64,000 nucleotides of DNA from RBC038 sp041390625 (lineage in GTDB: Bacteria; Chloroflexota; Dehalococcoidia; UBA2979), in the NCBI GenBank assembly GCA_041390625.1, contig JAWKPM010000001.1:248001-312000 (forward strand), written 5' to 3'. This document shows, piece after piece, positions 42,652-51,866 of the stretch. A model generated the notes under the pieces. It had not been told where the DNA came from. It was given only the letters and a program-made list of their open reading frames with translations, and did no database searches. A program made the position numbers and the translations under genes. How positions within the stretch are numbered: the stretch's first letter is position 1; every line of letters starts with the position of its first letter.

Positions 42652-45336
42652 CTAGGACAGCGCAGGGCTCGGCTTCTCCGGGTCGATCTCGAGGTCCTCG
42701 ATCGCCTGCTGCACCACCGAGGGCGCCAGCGCCTCCTCCTCGGCGAGCGCGTGCAGGGCCGCGAGGGCGATGTGCTTCGCATCGACCTCGAAGAAGTCGC
42801 GCAGCTCGGCGCGCGTCGCGCTGCGGCCGAAGCCGTCGGTCCCGAGGGTGGCGAACCGCCCCGGCACCCACTGCGCGATCGACTCCGGCAGCGCCTTCAC
42901 GTAGTCGCTCGCCGCCACCACCGCGGGCGCGCCCCCACCGAGGCGCTGCGTGACGAATGGCGTTCGGGCCGTCTCGGTCGGGTGGAGGCGGTTCCAGCGC
43001 TCGACCTCGAGGGCCTCGCGGCGTAGCTCGTTGTACGAAGTGACCGACCACACCTCGGCCGCCACGCCGTAGCTCTCCGCGAGGAGGTCGGCGGCATGCA
43101 CGGCCTCGTTGAGGATCGCACCGCTGCCGAGGAGCTGGACGCGCGGCTGGTCGCTGGCGACGTCCGCGCCTCGGAAGCGGTAGAGGCCTCGGATGATCCC
43201 CTCGCGCACGTCCTGGTCCGGCGTGTCCTCGGGCATCGAAGGCTGAACGTACGTCTCGTTGCCAACGGTGAGGTAGTAGAAGACGTCCTCATCGACCTCG
43301 TGCATGCGGCGAATGCCCTCGCGAAGGATGACCGCGAGTTCGTAGGCGTAGGCCGGGTCGTACGAGACGAGATTCGGCACGACCGAGGCGAGCAGCTGGC
43401 TCTGGCCGTCCTGGTGCTGCAATCCCTCACCGGCCAGCGTCGTCCGTCCCGATGTCGCACCGATCAGGAAGCCGCGACAGCGCTGGTCGCCGGCAGCCCA
43501 CGCGAGGTCACCGACCCGCTGCAGCCCGAACATCGAGTAGAAGATGAAGAACGGCAGCATGTGCAGGCCGTGCGTAGCGTACGAGGTGCCGGCGGCGAGG
43601 AACGACGAGAACGCCCCCGCCTCGGTGATGCCCTCCTCGAGGATCTGGCCCTGCTCGGACTCGCGGTAGAAGAGCAGCTGGTCGGCATCGACGGGCTCGT
43701 AGAGCTGGCCGGCGTGGGCATAGATGCCGAACTGGCGGAAGAGCGCTTCCATGCCGAAGGTGCGTGCCTCGTCGGGGATGATCGGCACGATCGAGCCGCC
43801 GAGGTCCTCCTGGCGCAGCATCGCGGTGAGCATCCGCACGAACGCCATCGTCGTGGAGGCCTCACGCTCGCCGCTACCACCGAGGAACTCCGCGAACAGC
43901 TCCTCGGGCGGCGCCTTGAGCGGGCTCGGCGCGGTGCGTCGCTGCGGAATCGGCCCGCCGAGGGCGGCACGGCGCTCGCGCAGGTACGCGACCTCGACGC
44001 TGTCCTCGGCTGGGCGGTAGAGCGGTGCCCCCACGACCTCGTCGTCCGAGAGCGGGATGTCGAAGCGATCGCGGAACTGCAGCAGCTCGTCGAGGTTGAG
44101 CTGCTTCTGCTGGTGCGTGACGTTCTTGCCCTCGCCCGCTTCGCCGAGGCCATAGCCCTTGATCGTCCTCGCGAGGATGACCGTCGGCACGCCCTTCGTC
44201 TCGACGGCCGCGCGGTAGGCGGCGTAGACCTTGTCGGGGTCGTGCCCGCCGAGGGACATGCGCCAGAGCTCGTCGTCCGAAAGGTTCGCGACCATCCGTT
44301 CGAGCTTCGGGTCGACACCCCAGAAGTGCTCGCGGATGTAGGCGCCGCCCGCGACGGCGTACTTCTGATACTCACCGTCCACGACCTCGCCCATGCGGCG
44401 GGCGAGCAGGCCTTCATCGTCCTGGGCGAGCAACGCGTCCCACTCGCCGCCCCACAGCACTTTGATGACGTTCCAGCCGACGCCTCGGAAGACCGCCTCG
44501 AGCTCCTGGATGATGCTCCCGTTGCCGCGCACCGGGCCATCGAGCCGCTGGAGGTTGCAGTTCACGACGAAGATCAGGTTGTCGAGCTGCTCGCGCGCCG
44601 CGAGGGAGATCGCCCCCAGCGTCTCAGGCTCGTCGGTTTCGCCATCGCCGAGGAAGGCCCACACCTTGCGGTCGCTCGGTTCAAGCAGGCCGCGGTCCTC
44701 GAGGTAGCGCATGAAGCGCGCCTGATAGATAGCCGTCAGCGGTCCGAGGCCCATCGAGACCGTAGGGAACTGCCAGAAGTCGGGCATGAGCCACGGATGT
44801 GGGTATGAGGCCAGACCGCCCTCGGCGGCGAACTCGCGGCGGAAGTTGTGGATCTGCGCCGCCGAGAATCGACGCTCGACGTAGGCCCTCGAGTAGATGC
44901 CGGGCGAGGCGTGCCCCTGGTAGAAGACGAGGTCGGGTCCGCCGGGCGCATCGGGGCCTCGGAAGAAGTGGTTGAACCCGACCTCGTACAGCGTGGCGAT
45001 CGAGGCGTACGTGGAGATGTGCCCGCCGATGCCGCTGGCCTTCTCGTTCGCCTCCACGACCATCGCCATCGCGTTCCAGCGGATGATGCTCTTGAGTCGG
45101 CGCTCGATGTCGCGGTTGCCCGGGTAGGGCGGCTGCTTCTCCGGCGGGATCGTGTTGACGTACGGCGTCCTCGAGGTGATGGGGAGCGGCACGCGGAGGC
45201 GCTGCGCCTCGATCTGGAGGGCGCGCAGGAGCTCGCGGGTGCGCTCGGGACCTCGACGGCGGAGCGTGTCCTGCAGCGCCTCGATCCAGTCGCGCGTCTC
45301 GAGGGCTTCGGTGGGGTCGTGCGCCTCTGCGGTCAC
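42652..45336 (-). CDS. aceE: Pyruvate dehydrogenase E1, homodimeric type
   Basis: The 894-residue protein is full length for the homodimeric E1. The thiamine diphosphate motif runs from GDGETDEPETLG to NCNLQ (about residues 230-265). Conserved AceE segments include GHISTYAS, FYQGHASPG and GRTTLAGEGLQHQDG. It decarboxylates pyruvate and reductively acetylates the E2 lipoyl group. Its start overlaps the end of lipA by four bases (ATGA), so supply of lipoylation and E1 are coupled. Confidence 0.95.
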   Translation of the reverse strand: MTAEAHDPTEALETRDWIEALQDTLRRRGPERTRELLRALQIEAQRLRVPLPITSRTPYVNTIPPEKQPPYPGNRDIERRLKSIIRWNAMAMVVEANEKASGIGGHISTYASIATLYEVGFNHFFRGPDAPGGPDLVFYQGHASPGIYSRAYVERRFSAAQIHNFRREFAAEGGLASYPHPWLMPDFWQFPTVSMGLGPLTAIYQARFMRYLEDRGLLEPSDRKVWAFLGDGETDEPETLGAISLAAREQLDNLIFVVNCNLQRLDGPVRGNGSIIQELEAVFRGVGWNVIKVLWGGEWDALLAQDDEGLLARRMGEVVDGEYQKYAVAGGAYIREHFWGVDPKLERMVANLSDDELWRMSLGGHDPDKVYAAYRAAVETKGVPTVILARTIKGYGLGEAGEGKNVTHQQKQLNLDELLQFRDRFDIPLSDDEVVGAPLYRPAEDSVEVAYLRERRAALGGPIPQRRTAPSPLKAPPEELFAEFLGGSGEREASTTMAFVRMLTAMLRQEDLGGSIVPIIPDEARTFGMEALFRQFGIYAHAGQLYEPVDADQLLFYRESEQGQILEEGITEAGAFSSFLAAGTSYATHGLHMLPFFIFYSMFGLQRVGDLAWAAGDQRCRGFLIGATSGRTTLAGEGLQHQDGQSQLLASVVPNLVSYDPAYAYELAVILREGIRRMHEVDEDVFYYLTVGNETYVQPSMPEDTPDQDVREGIIRGLYRFRGADVASDQPRVQLLGSGAILNEAVHAADLLAESYGVAAEVWSVTSYNELRREALEVERWNRLHPTETARTPFVTQRLGGGAPAVVAASDYVKALPESIAQWVPGRFATLGTDGFGRSATRAELRDFFEVDAKHIALAALHALAEEEALAPSVVQQAIEDLEIDPEKPSPALS

Positions 45337-46232
45337 GAGGTCGCCTCGATGATCGGGAGGGCGCGCGAAGCGCGGGCCTGCTCACCCGCGTGGTACGAGG
45401 AGCGCACGAGCGGTCCGGCCTCGACATGGCGGAAGCCGAGGCCACGCGCGACCTCGGCAAGGCGTTCGAACTCCTCGGGGTGCCAGTAGCGCACGACCGG
45501 CAGGTGCTTCTCGGTCGGGCGGAGGTACTGGCCGACGGTGAGCAGGTCGCAGTCGACGGCGCGCAGGTCCTCGAGGACCGCGACGACCTCCTCGAAGCTC
45601 TCGCCGAGGCCGACCATCAGGCCGGTCTTCGTCGGCATCGAGGGGTCGAGTTCCTTCACGCGGCGCAGCAGCTCGAGCGTGCGTGCGTAGTTGCCCTTTG
45701 GGCGCGCGCGCGCGTACAGCCTCGGCACGGTCTCGGTGTTGTGGTTGAGCACGACCGGTCCGGCTTCGACCACCGTGCGCAGCGCCTCGAGGTTGCCCTC
45801 GAAGTCGGGGATGAGCACCTCGACGCGCGTCTCGGGCATCGAGCGGTGGATGGCACGGATGCAGGCGGCGAAGATCGAGGCGCCGCCGTCCTCGACGTCG
45901 TCGCGGTTCACCGAGGTGATGACGACGTAGTCCAGGCCCAGCCGCTCGACCGTCCGTGCCAGGCGGATCGGCTCGGCCCAATCGAGCGCGCCCGGCCGTC
46001 CCGAGGTGACGGCGCAGAAGCCGCAGGCCCGCGTGCAGGTATCACCGAGGATCATGAAGGTCGCGGTGCCCGCGTTGAAACACTCGCCGATGTTGGGGCA
46101 ACGCGCCTCCTCGCAGACCGTATGGAGCTCGGCGTCGCGAAGGAGCGATCGCACCTCGGCGTAGCGCTCGCCGGCCGGAAAGCGCGCCTTGATCCAGGCG
46201 GGCTTCGGCCCGCGCGCTGGTGCCGAGGTCAT
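45333..46232 (-). CDS. lipA: Lipoyl synthase
   Basis: The 299-residue radical SAM enzyme has both cluster motifs: the auxiliary CEEARCPNIGEC and the SAM-binding CTRACGFC, plus the C-terminal RSSYHAGE serine ligand. It inserts two sulfurs into octanoyl-E2 to make lipoate. It overlaps lipB upstream and aceE downstream by four bases each, so product and target are encoded together. Confidence 0.95.
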   Translation of the reverse strand: MTSAPARGPKPAWIKARFPAGERYAEVRSLLRDAELHTVCEEARCPNIGECFNAGTATFMILGDTCTRACGFCAVTSGRPGALDWAEPIRLARTVERLGLDYVVITSVNRDDVEDGGASIFAACIRAIHRSMPETRVEVLIPDFEGNLEALRTVVEAGPVVLNHNTETVPRLYARARPKGNYARTLELLRRVKELDPSMPTKTGLMVGLGESFEEVVAVLEDLRAVDCDLLTVGQYLRPTEKHLPVVRYWHPEEFERLAEVARGLGFRHVEAGPLVRSSYHAGEQARASRALPIIEATS

Positions 46233-46909
46233 CGGGCCACCTCGGTCTCGAAGACGCGCCCGAAGGCGCCGACGAACGCCTCGATGACCGCGCCCATCGA
46301 CGGCGTCTCATCGAGCTCAGCCGCCATCGAGGTCACGAACAGCCCTTCAAGACCGCACGGCACGATGAGGTCGAACCATTCGAGGTCGATGTCGACGTTG
46401 AGCGCGAGCCCGTGCCTCGAGATGCCCCGATCGATGCGAACACCGACGGCGGCGATTTTCCAGTCTCGAACCCAGACGCCGGGAGTGCCGGGGCGATGCC
46501 CGGCCTCGATGCCGAACGCGGCGAGCGTCTCGACGGCGACCCGCTCGAGGGCGCGCACGTAGTCGGCGGCGTGGAGACCACGCGTCCGCAGATCGAGGAT
46601 GGGATAGGCAACGAGCTGGCCGGGGCCGTGAAATGTCACGTCCCCACCTCGGTCGGCGTCGACGACGGCCACGCCTCGCGCCTGGAGCTCGGCGCTCGAG
46701 GCGAGGACATGCGCGCGATCGGCGCGGGCGCCGAGGGTGATGACCGGCGGATGCTCCAGGAGCGCGACGCGCTCGTGCTCGCCGGCCCGCACGGCCTCGG
46801 CGGCGGCGTGCTGCCACGCCTCAGCCTCGAGGTACGGCACCCGCCCGAGCCGTTCGACGATGACGCGCCGGGGCGGCGCGAGCGTCGGCACATTCGTCGT
46901 CGTGGTCAT
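46229..46909 (-). CDS. lipB: Octanoyltransferase
   Basis: The 226-residue protein has VTFHGPGQLVAYPILDL (middle), the lysine of WKIAAVGV, GISRHGLALNV and the catalytic Cys in VPCGL. It moves octanoyl groups from acyl carrier protein to the E2 lipoyl domain, the step before LipA. It is the first gene of the five-gene operon. A CACACT sequence lies six bases before its ATG; this may be a weak -10 for a leaderless message. Confidence 0.93.
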   Translation of the reverse strand: MTTTTNVPTLAPPRRVIVERLGRVPYLEAEAWQHAAAEAVRAGEHERVALLEHPPVITLGARADRAHVLASSAELQARGVAVVDADRGGDVTFHGPGQLVAYPILDLRTRGLHAADYVRALERVAVETLAAFGIEAGHRPGTPGVWVRDWKIAAVGVRIDRGISRHGLALNVDIDLEWFDLIVPCGLEGLFVTSMAAELDETPSMGAVIEAFVGAFGRVFETEVAR

Positions 46910-47092
46910 GGATCAAGTGTGGCACACCGACCAGATCCCGGGGTTTCGGCGACGTGTAGGCAGCAGATTCGGACAGCCAGAAATTCAGGGTTCGCCCGCA
47001 TCGAGGCCCTCGACGCCATCTACAAGACTGAGGACACGACCGGCGCGTGGCCGGCCGTGCCGCAGCGCCAGGAACAGCACCGAGGACGCTTC

Positions 47093-47374
47093 ATGAACGC
47101 AGGAATGAACCGCGACTTCCAGATGAAGGCACAGGTCATCGCCGACCTCGCGCTGCAGCTATCCGAGGTCACCTCGGTGGAGCGCACCGCCGAGATCGTG
47201 CGCCGCGCGCTGCGCTCCACCGGGCTCAGCAACGCCACGCTCCTCGACGAGGGCGACGTGCGCGAGCTGCTCACGGCGATCGCCGCCGAGGGTGGCCTCG
47301 TGCAGCAGCTAGCGGAGCAGATCGCCATCCACGGCATCGATGGCGGCTCGGCGGGCGGAGGCCTGGCGGCCTAG
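47093..47374 (+). CDS. Small helical protein of unknown function
   Basis: The 93-residue acidic protein begins at ATG 47093 with GAGGA upstream. It is predicted helical throughout (ERTAEIVRRALRSTG, QQLAEQIAIHG) and ends in a Gly/Ala-rich tail. No motif was recognised. It is divergent from the lip/pdh operon and lies 75 bases before uvrC on the same strand. Confidence 0.5.
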   Translation: MNAGMNRDFQMKAQVIADLALQLSEVTSVERTAEIVRRALRSTGLSNATLLDEGDVRELLTAIAAEGGLVQQLAEQIAIHGIDGGSAGGGLAA

Positions 47375-47437
47375 CCCCACCTCGAACGGCGCCATCGCGG
47401 CAGGGCCTGCCAACGAGGGCGTGCCGCGGCCGTGGCC

Positions 47438-47443
47438 TACAAT
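47438..47443 (+). promoter_or_regulatory. -10 hexamer TACAAT six bases before uvrC start (possible leaderless transcript)
   Basis: TACAAT closely matches the -10 consensus and ends six bases before ATG 47450. Five of those six bases plus the T read TCGAGGC, leaving no room for a normal leader. Confidence 0.45.
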
Positions 47444-47449
47444 CGAGGC

Positions 47450-49351
47450 ATGACCGATAGCGCAGTGATGCAGCAGGTGCGCGCCCTGCCCGAGCGGCCG
47501 GGCGTGTACATCATGCGCGACGAGCGGGACGACATCCTCTACATCGGCAAGGCCGTGCGCCTGCGTGCGCGCGTGCGCTCGTACTTCGGATCGAGCCGGG
47601 CGCTCGAGCCGAAGGTGCGCGCGCTCGCCGAGCAGGTGCGCCGCATCGAGCACGTCGTGACGGCGTCCGAGGCCGGCGCGCTGCACCTCGAGGCGACGCT
47701 CGTGAAGCGCCATCAGCCGCCGTACAACGTGCGGCTCAAGGACGACAAGCACTACCCGTACCTCAAGGTCGACGTGCAGAGCCCCTGGCCGCGCGTCACG
47801 ATCACGCGTCGCGTCGAGGACGATGGGGCGCGCTACTTCGGGCCGTACGCCTCGGCGGGGTCCGTACGCAAGTCGCTCGACGTCGCGAAGAAGCTCTTCC
47901 CGTGGCGCTCCTGCACCAAGGAGATCACGGGCACGGATGCGCGTCCCTGCCTCGACTACTACATCAAGCGCTGCATCGCGCCGTGCACCTCGTATTGCAC
48001 GCCCGAGGAGTACGCCGAGGTCATCAACGAGACCATTCTCTTCCTCGAGGGGCGGTCCAACGAGGTCCTCCAGCGCGTTGAGTCCGACATGGAGGGCGCG
48101 GCCGAGCGCCTCGAGTTCGAGCGCGCCGCGGTGCTGCGGGACCGCGCACGGGCGATCCGCACCGTCACCGAGCGCCGCCAGATGGCCTCGACGACACCGC
48201 TCGACGCCGACGTGTTCGCGCTGGCCCGCGATGGCGACGAGGCCTGCGTGCAGGCGTTCTTCGTGCGCGGAACCTCGGTCGCGGACGTCGACTCGTTCAC
48301 CCTCGACGGCACAGTCGAGGAAAGCGATGCCGCCGTCCTCGGCGCCTTTGTGGCGCAGTTCTACGAGGGCGCGACATACGTGCCTCGCCAGGTGCTGCTG
48401 TCGCTGCATCCCGAGGACGAGGACGAGATCGCCTCGATGCTGCGCGAGCGGCGGGGTGGGGCCGTCGAGATCCGCATCCCGGAGCGGGGCGAGCTGCGCG
48501 GCCTGGTGGCCACGGCCGAGGAGAACGCCGCCGAGGCGCTGAAGTCGCACCGCACGCGCTGGCTCGCCGACCGCGACAAGACGGCGAGCGCGCTCTCGAT
48601 GCTGCAGGAGGAGCTCGACCTGCCGGCGCCGCCGGCACGCATCGAGTGCTACGACATCTCGACGATCCAGGGCACGAGCACGGTCGCCTCGATGGTGGTC
48701 TTCCACGACGGCGCGCCGGCGACGAGTGAGTACCGCCGATTCCGCATCAAGACCGTCGAGGGCCAGGACGACTTCGCCTCCATGCGCGAGGTGCTGGGCC
48801 GGCGCTTCAAGCGCGTCGCGGAGCGCCGACGTCGCGAGCTCGCGCGCGACGCAGCCTCGGACGAGGCGACCACCGAGGCCGTCGAGGCCGTCCTCGATGA
48901 GGAGGAAGCGCCCTCACCGTGGGACCACATGCCCGACCTCGTGATCATCGACGGCGGCAAGGGCCAGCTCGGCGCCGCCCTCGATGTCATGCGGGACCTC
49001 GGGCTGCGCGACGTGCCGCTGTGCGGCCTCGCCAAGCGCGAGGAGGAGATCTTCGTCCAGGACGTCGATGATCCGATCGTGCTGCCACGGACGTCCGAGG
49101 CGCTCTACCTCGTCCAGCGCGTCCGCGACGAGGCGCACCGTTTCGCGATCACCTACCACCGCAACGTCCGAGGCAAGGCCGCGACGCGGTCGGTGCTCGA
49201 CGCCATCCCCGGCGTCGGCCCGAAGCGCAAGCGGGCGCTGCTCAAGCGCTTCGGATCCGTGCGGGGGATCCGCGAAGCATCGCTGGACGAGGTCGCCTCG
49301 ACGGTGGGCTTCACGCGGCGGCTGGCGGAGACGGTCAAGCGGTCGCTCTAG
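47450..49351 (+). CDS. uvrC: UvrABC excinuclease subunit C
   Basis: The 633-residue protein has the expected order: GIY-YIG nuclease (PGVYIMRDERDDILYIGKA, N-terminal), a UVR motif (~200-235), a UvrC RNase H-like nuclease domain (IECYDIS, VIIDGGKGQL) and tandem helix-hairpin-helix repeats at the C-terminus. It makes both incisions during nucleotide excision repair. ATG 47450 gives the canonical N-terminus and follows a -10-like box; GTG 47432 would add six residues. Confidence 0.95.
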   Translation: MTDSAVMQQVRALPERPGVYIMRDERDDILYIGKAVRLRARVRSYFGSSRALEPKVRALAEQVRRIEHVVTASEAGALHLEATLVKRHQPPYNVRLKDDKHYPYLKVDVQSPWPRVTITRRVEDDGARYFGPYASAGSVRKSLDVAKKLFPWRSCTKEITGTDARPCLDYYIKRCIAPCTSYCTPEEYAEVINETILFLEGRSNEVLQRVESDMEGAAERLEFERAAVLRDRARAIRTVTERRQMASTTPLDADVFALARDGDEACVQAFFVRGTSVADVDSFTLDGTVEESDAAVLGAFVAQFYEGATYVPRQVLLSLHPEDEDEIASMLRERRGGAVEIRIPERGELRGLVATAEENAAEALKSHRTRWLADRDKTASALSMLQEELDLPAPPARIECYDISTIQGTSTVASMVVFHDGAPATSEYRRFRIKTVEGQDDFASMREVLGRRFKRVAERRRRELARDAASDEATTEAVEAVLDEEEAPSPWDHMPDLVIIDGGKGQLGAALDVMRDLGLRDVPLCGLAKREEEIFVQDVDDPIVLPRTSEALYLVQRVRDEAHRFAITYHRNVRGKAATRSVLDAIPGVGPKRKRALLKRFGSVRGIREASLDEVASTVGFTRRLAETVKRSL

Positions 49352-49567
49352 CTGAGACGTTTCTGACAGCACGACCCTGCCAATTAGACAGTGCGCCGAT
49401 AATGTGTCACTATTCCGGCGTCGTGATGGTGGACCGACGCGAATCACCTTCGCTACTGTCCATCGCGACGCCTCGGTAGCGGCGGGCCGAGCCAGGAGCG
49501 GCGGGGAGCAACCCGCCGGCGGGTGTGGGTGTTCGCACCCCTCCCGGACAGGCAGGAGGCCCCATCC

Positions 49568-50479
49568 ATGGACGACCGGGTCGAAGCGTTTCTCCACTAC
49601 ATGTCCGCGGAGCGCGGCTCGTCCAAGAACACTACCGACGCGTACCGAAACGACCTGAGCGGCTTCTCGCAGTTCCTCCAGGGGCAGCCCCGTGAGAACG
49701 GGAACTCGCCCCTCGAGTCGCTCAATCGTCAGCAGGTGCTCGAGTACATCGGCTGGCTGAACGACAAGGGCTACGCGCGCGCGACCGTCGCCCGCAAGGT
49801 CGCGGCGCTCAAGTCCTTCTGCGCCTTCCTCGTCGACCATGGCGACCTCGCCTCCGACCCGACGGCCGCGGTCTCGAGCCCACGCGCGCCGAAGCCCGTG
49901 CCGAAGCCGATGACCGTCGACGAGGTGGACTTGCTGCTGCAGGAGCCGCGCAAGCACGACACGCCCGAGGCGATTCGCGACGCCGCGATGCTCGAGTTGA
50001 TGTACGCCACCGGAATGCGCGTGACCGAGCTCGTGTCGCTGAACCTCGACAGCCTCCACCTCGTGCCGGCGCCGGCGTACGTCCGCTGCCTCGGCAAGGG
50101 CTCGAAGGAGCGCACGATCCCCGTGCACGAGCAGGCCGTCGAGGCGCTCGACCGATACCTCGATGAGGGCCGCCCGGCGCTGCTGAAGGGCCGGCCGCAG
50201 ACGGCACTGTTCGTGAACCGTCGAGGCGAACGCCTGACGAGGCAGGGCTTCTGGCTCATCCTCAAGGGCTACGCGCGCTCCGCCGGCATCGAATCGCATG
50301 TCACGCCGCACACGCTGCGGCACTCGTTCGCGACGCACCTCCTTCGAGGCGGCGCGTCCGTACGAGACGTGCAGGAGCTGCTGGGGCACGCCAACGTCTC
50401 GACGACGCAGGTCTACACGCAGCTTGCCGACGAGCACCTGCGCGAGGTGTACGACACCGTGCATCCTCGAGCGCACTAG
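49568..50479 (+). CDS. Tyrosine recombinase, XerC/XerD type
   Basis: The 303-residue protein has the SAM-like N-terminal core-binding domain (AFLHYMSAERGSSKNTTDAY) and a catalytic domain. Its active-site residues are Arg in TGMRVTEL, Lys in KGSKERTI, His-x-x-Arg in HTLRHSFATHLL, His in LGHANVST and the nucleophile Tyr in QVYTQL. Length and lack of neighbouring integrase genes favour the chromosome-dimer-resolving Xer class over a mobile-element integrase. AGGAGG precedes the ATG by eight bases. The 216 bases upstream contain a relatively AT-rich stretch that could be its promoter. Confidence 0.88.
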   Translation: MDDRVEAFLHYMSAERGSSKNTTDAYRNDLSGFSQFLQGQPRENGNSPLESLNRQQVLEYIGWLNDKGYARATVARKVAALKSFCAFLVDHGDLASDPTAAVSSPRAPKPVPKPMTVDEVDLLLQEPRKHDTPEAIRDAAMLELMYATGMRVTELVSLNLDSLHLVPAPAYVRCLGKGSKERTIPVHEQAVEALDRYLDEGRPALLKGRPQTALFVNRRGERLTRQGFWLILKGYARSAGIESHVTPHTLRHSFATHLLRGGASVRDVQELLGHANVSTTQVYTQLADEHLREVYDTVHPRAH

Positions 50480-50564
50480 CCATCTCGAAGACGCGCCTCC
50501 CATCGAGGCGAGTTGTCCGACGCGCCGCCCTCCCCGATGATTTCATCGAAGGGCGGGTGGTGCC

Positions 50565-51854
50565 GTGGCAGCGAGGATCATCGACGTTCGAGCGCGTGAG
50601 CTGCTCGATTCCCGTGGTAATCCGACCGTCGAGGTCGATGTGCGCCTCGATGACGGGAGCCTCGGGCGGGCCATGGTGCCCTCAGGCGCCTCGACCGGCG
50701 CATACGAGGCCGTCGAGCTGCGTGACGGCGACATGGAGCGCTTCCGCGGCCGAGGCGTCCAGCGCGCCGTCGAGCACGTGAACGAGACCCTGGGCCCGCT
50801 GCTCTTGGAGCAGGACCCGACCGCCCAGCCCGAGCTCGACCAGGTGATGATCGACGCCGACGGCACGCCCAACAAGAGCCGCCTCGGCGCGAACGCGATC
50901 CTCGGCTGCTCGCTCGCCATCGCGAAGGCCGCCGCCGCCTCGCAGCGCGTGCCGCTCTACCGCTACCTCGGCGGCTCGTACGCGCGCGTGTTGCCGGTGC
51001 CGATGTGCAACGTCCTCAACGGTGGCGCGCACTCGGCCGACTCGACCGACTTCCAGGAGTTCATGGTCGTGCCGGTCGGCGCGACGACCTTCAGCGAGGG
51101 CATCCGCTGGGTGGCCGAGGTGTACCAGTCGCTCAAGGGCACGCTCTCCGAGCGCGGGCTGAACACGAACGTCGGCGACGAGGGCGGCTTCGCCCCGACC
51201 ATCCCCACCAATCGCGACGCGATGGATCTGCTGGTGCAGGCCATCGAGCAGGCGGGACGCCGCCCCGGCGACGAGGTCGCGATCGCCCTCGATCCCGCGA
51301 CGAGCGAGCTCTGGCGCGACGGTGAGTACCACCTCGAGCGCGAGGGCCGCGACGTCGACTCCGCGGGCCTCGGCGCGCTTTGGCGCGAGTGGGCAGATGC
51401 CTACCCGATCGTCTCCATCGAGGACGGCATGGCCGAGGACGATTGGGACGGCTGGACGGGCCTGACCAACGAGCTGGGCGATCGCGTCCAGCTGGTCGGC
51501 GACGACCTCCTCGTGACGAACATCGAGCGCCTCGGTCGCGCCATCGATGAGCGTGCCGGTAACGCGATCCTCATCAAGCTCAACCAGATCGGGACGCTGA
51601 CTGAGACGCTGCAGGCCATCCGCATGGCCCAGCGCGCCGGCTGGAACACCGTGATCTCGCACCGCTCGGGCGAGACCGAGGACACGACCATCGCGCACCT
51701 CGCGGTTGCCACGGGCGCCGGCCAGATCAAGGCGGGTGCGCCGGCGCGGTCCGACCGCAACGCCAAGTTCAACGAGCTCCTCCGCATCGAGGAAGAGCTG
51801 GGCTCCGGGGCGCTGTACCTCGGCGCGTCGGCGTTCGACGTGGCCGCCCGATAG
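50565..51854 (+). CDS. eno: Enolase (phosphopyruvate hydratase)
   Basis: The 429-residue enzyme is full length, with the N-terminal ELLDSRGNPTVEV, SGASTGAYEA (substrate loop), the metal ligands around SIEDGMAEDDWDGW and LVGDDLLVTN, and the signature LIKLNQIGTLTET. It interconverts 2-phosphoglycerate and phosphoenolpyruvate. It is distinct from the mandelate-racemase-type paralog at 3941-5137. The GTG start has GGTGGT close upstream. Confidence 0.96.
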   Translation: MAARIIDVRARELLDSRGNPTVEVDVRLDDGSLGRAMVPSGASTGAYEAVELRDGDMERFRGRGVQRAVEHVNETLGPLLLEQDPTAQPELDQVMIDADGTPNKSRLGANAILGCSLAIAKAAAASQRVPLYRYLGGSYARVLPVPMCNVLNGGAHSADSTDFQEFMVVPVGATTFSEGIRWVAEVYQSLKGTLSERGLNTNVGDEGGFAPTIPTNRDAMDLLVQAIEQAGRRPGDEVAIALDPATSELWRDGEYHLEREGRDVDSAGLGALWREWADAYPIVSIEDGMAEDDWDGWTGLTNELGDRVQLVGDDLLVTNIERLGRAIDERAGNAILIKLNQIGTLTETLQAIRMAQRAGWNTVISHRSGETEDTTIAHLAVATGAGQIKAGAPARSDRNAKFNELLRIEEELGSGALYLGASAFDVAAR

Positions 51855-51866
51855 CCTCGGATCGCG

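Noticed and set aside
49378..49420. dif site next to the Xer recombinase gene
   Set aside because: GTGCGC...ATAATG resembles the XerC arm of dif, but the spacing is two bases too long and no XerD arm (TTATGTTAAAT-like) follows. It is more likely a promoter region.
49568..50479. Phage or integrative-element integrase
   Set aside because: Length, domain layout and flanking housekeeping genes (uvrC, eno) fit a chromosomal Xer; no attachment repeats, excisionase or phage genes are nearby.
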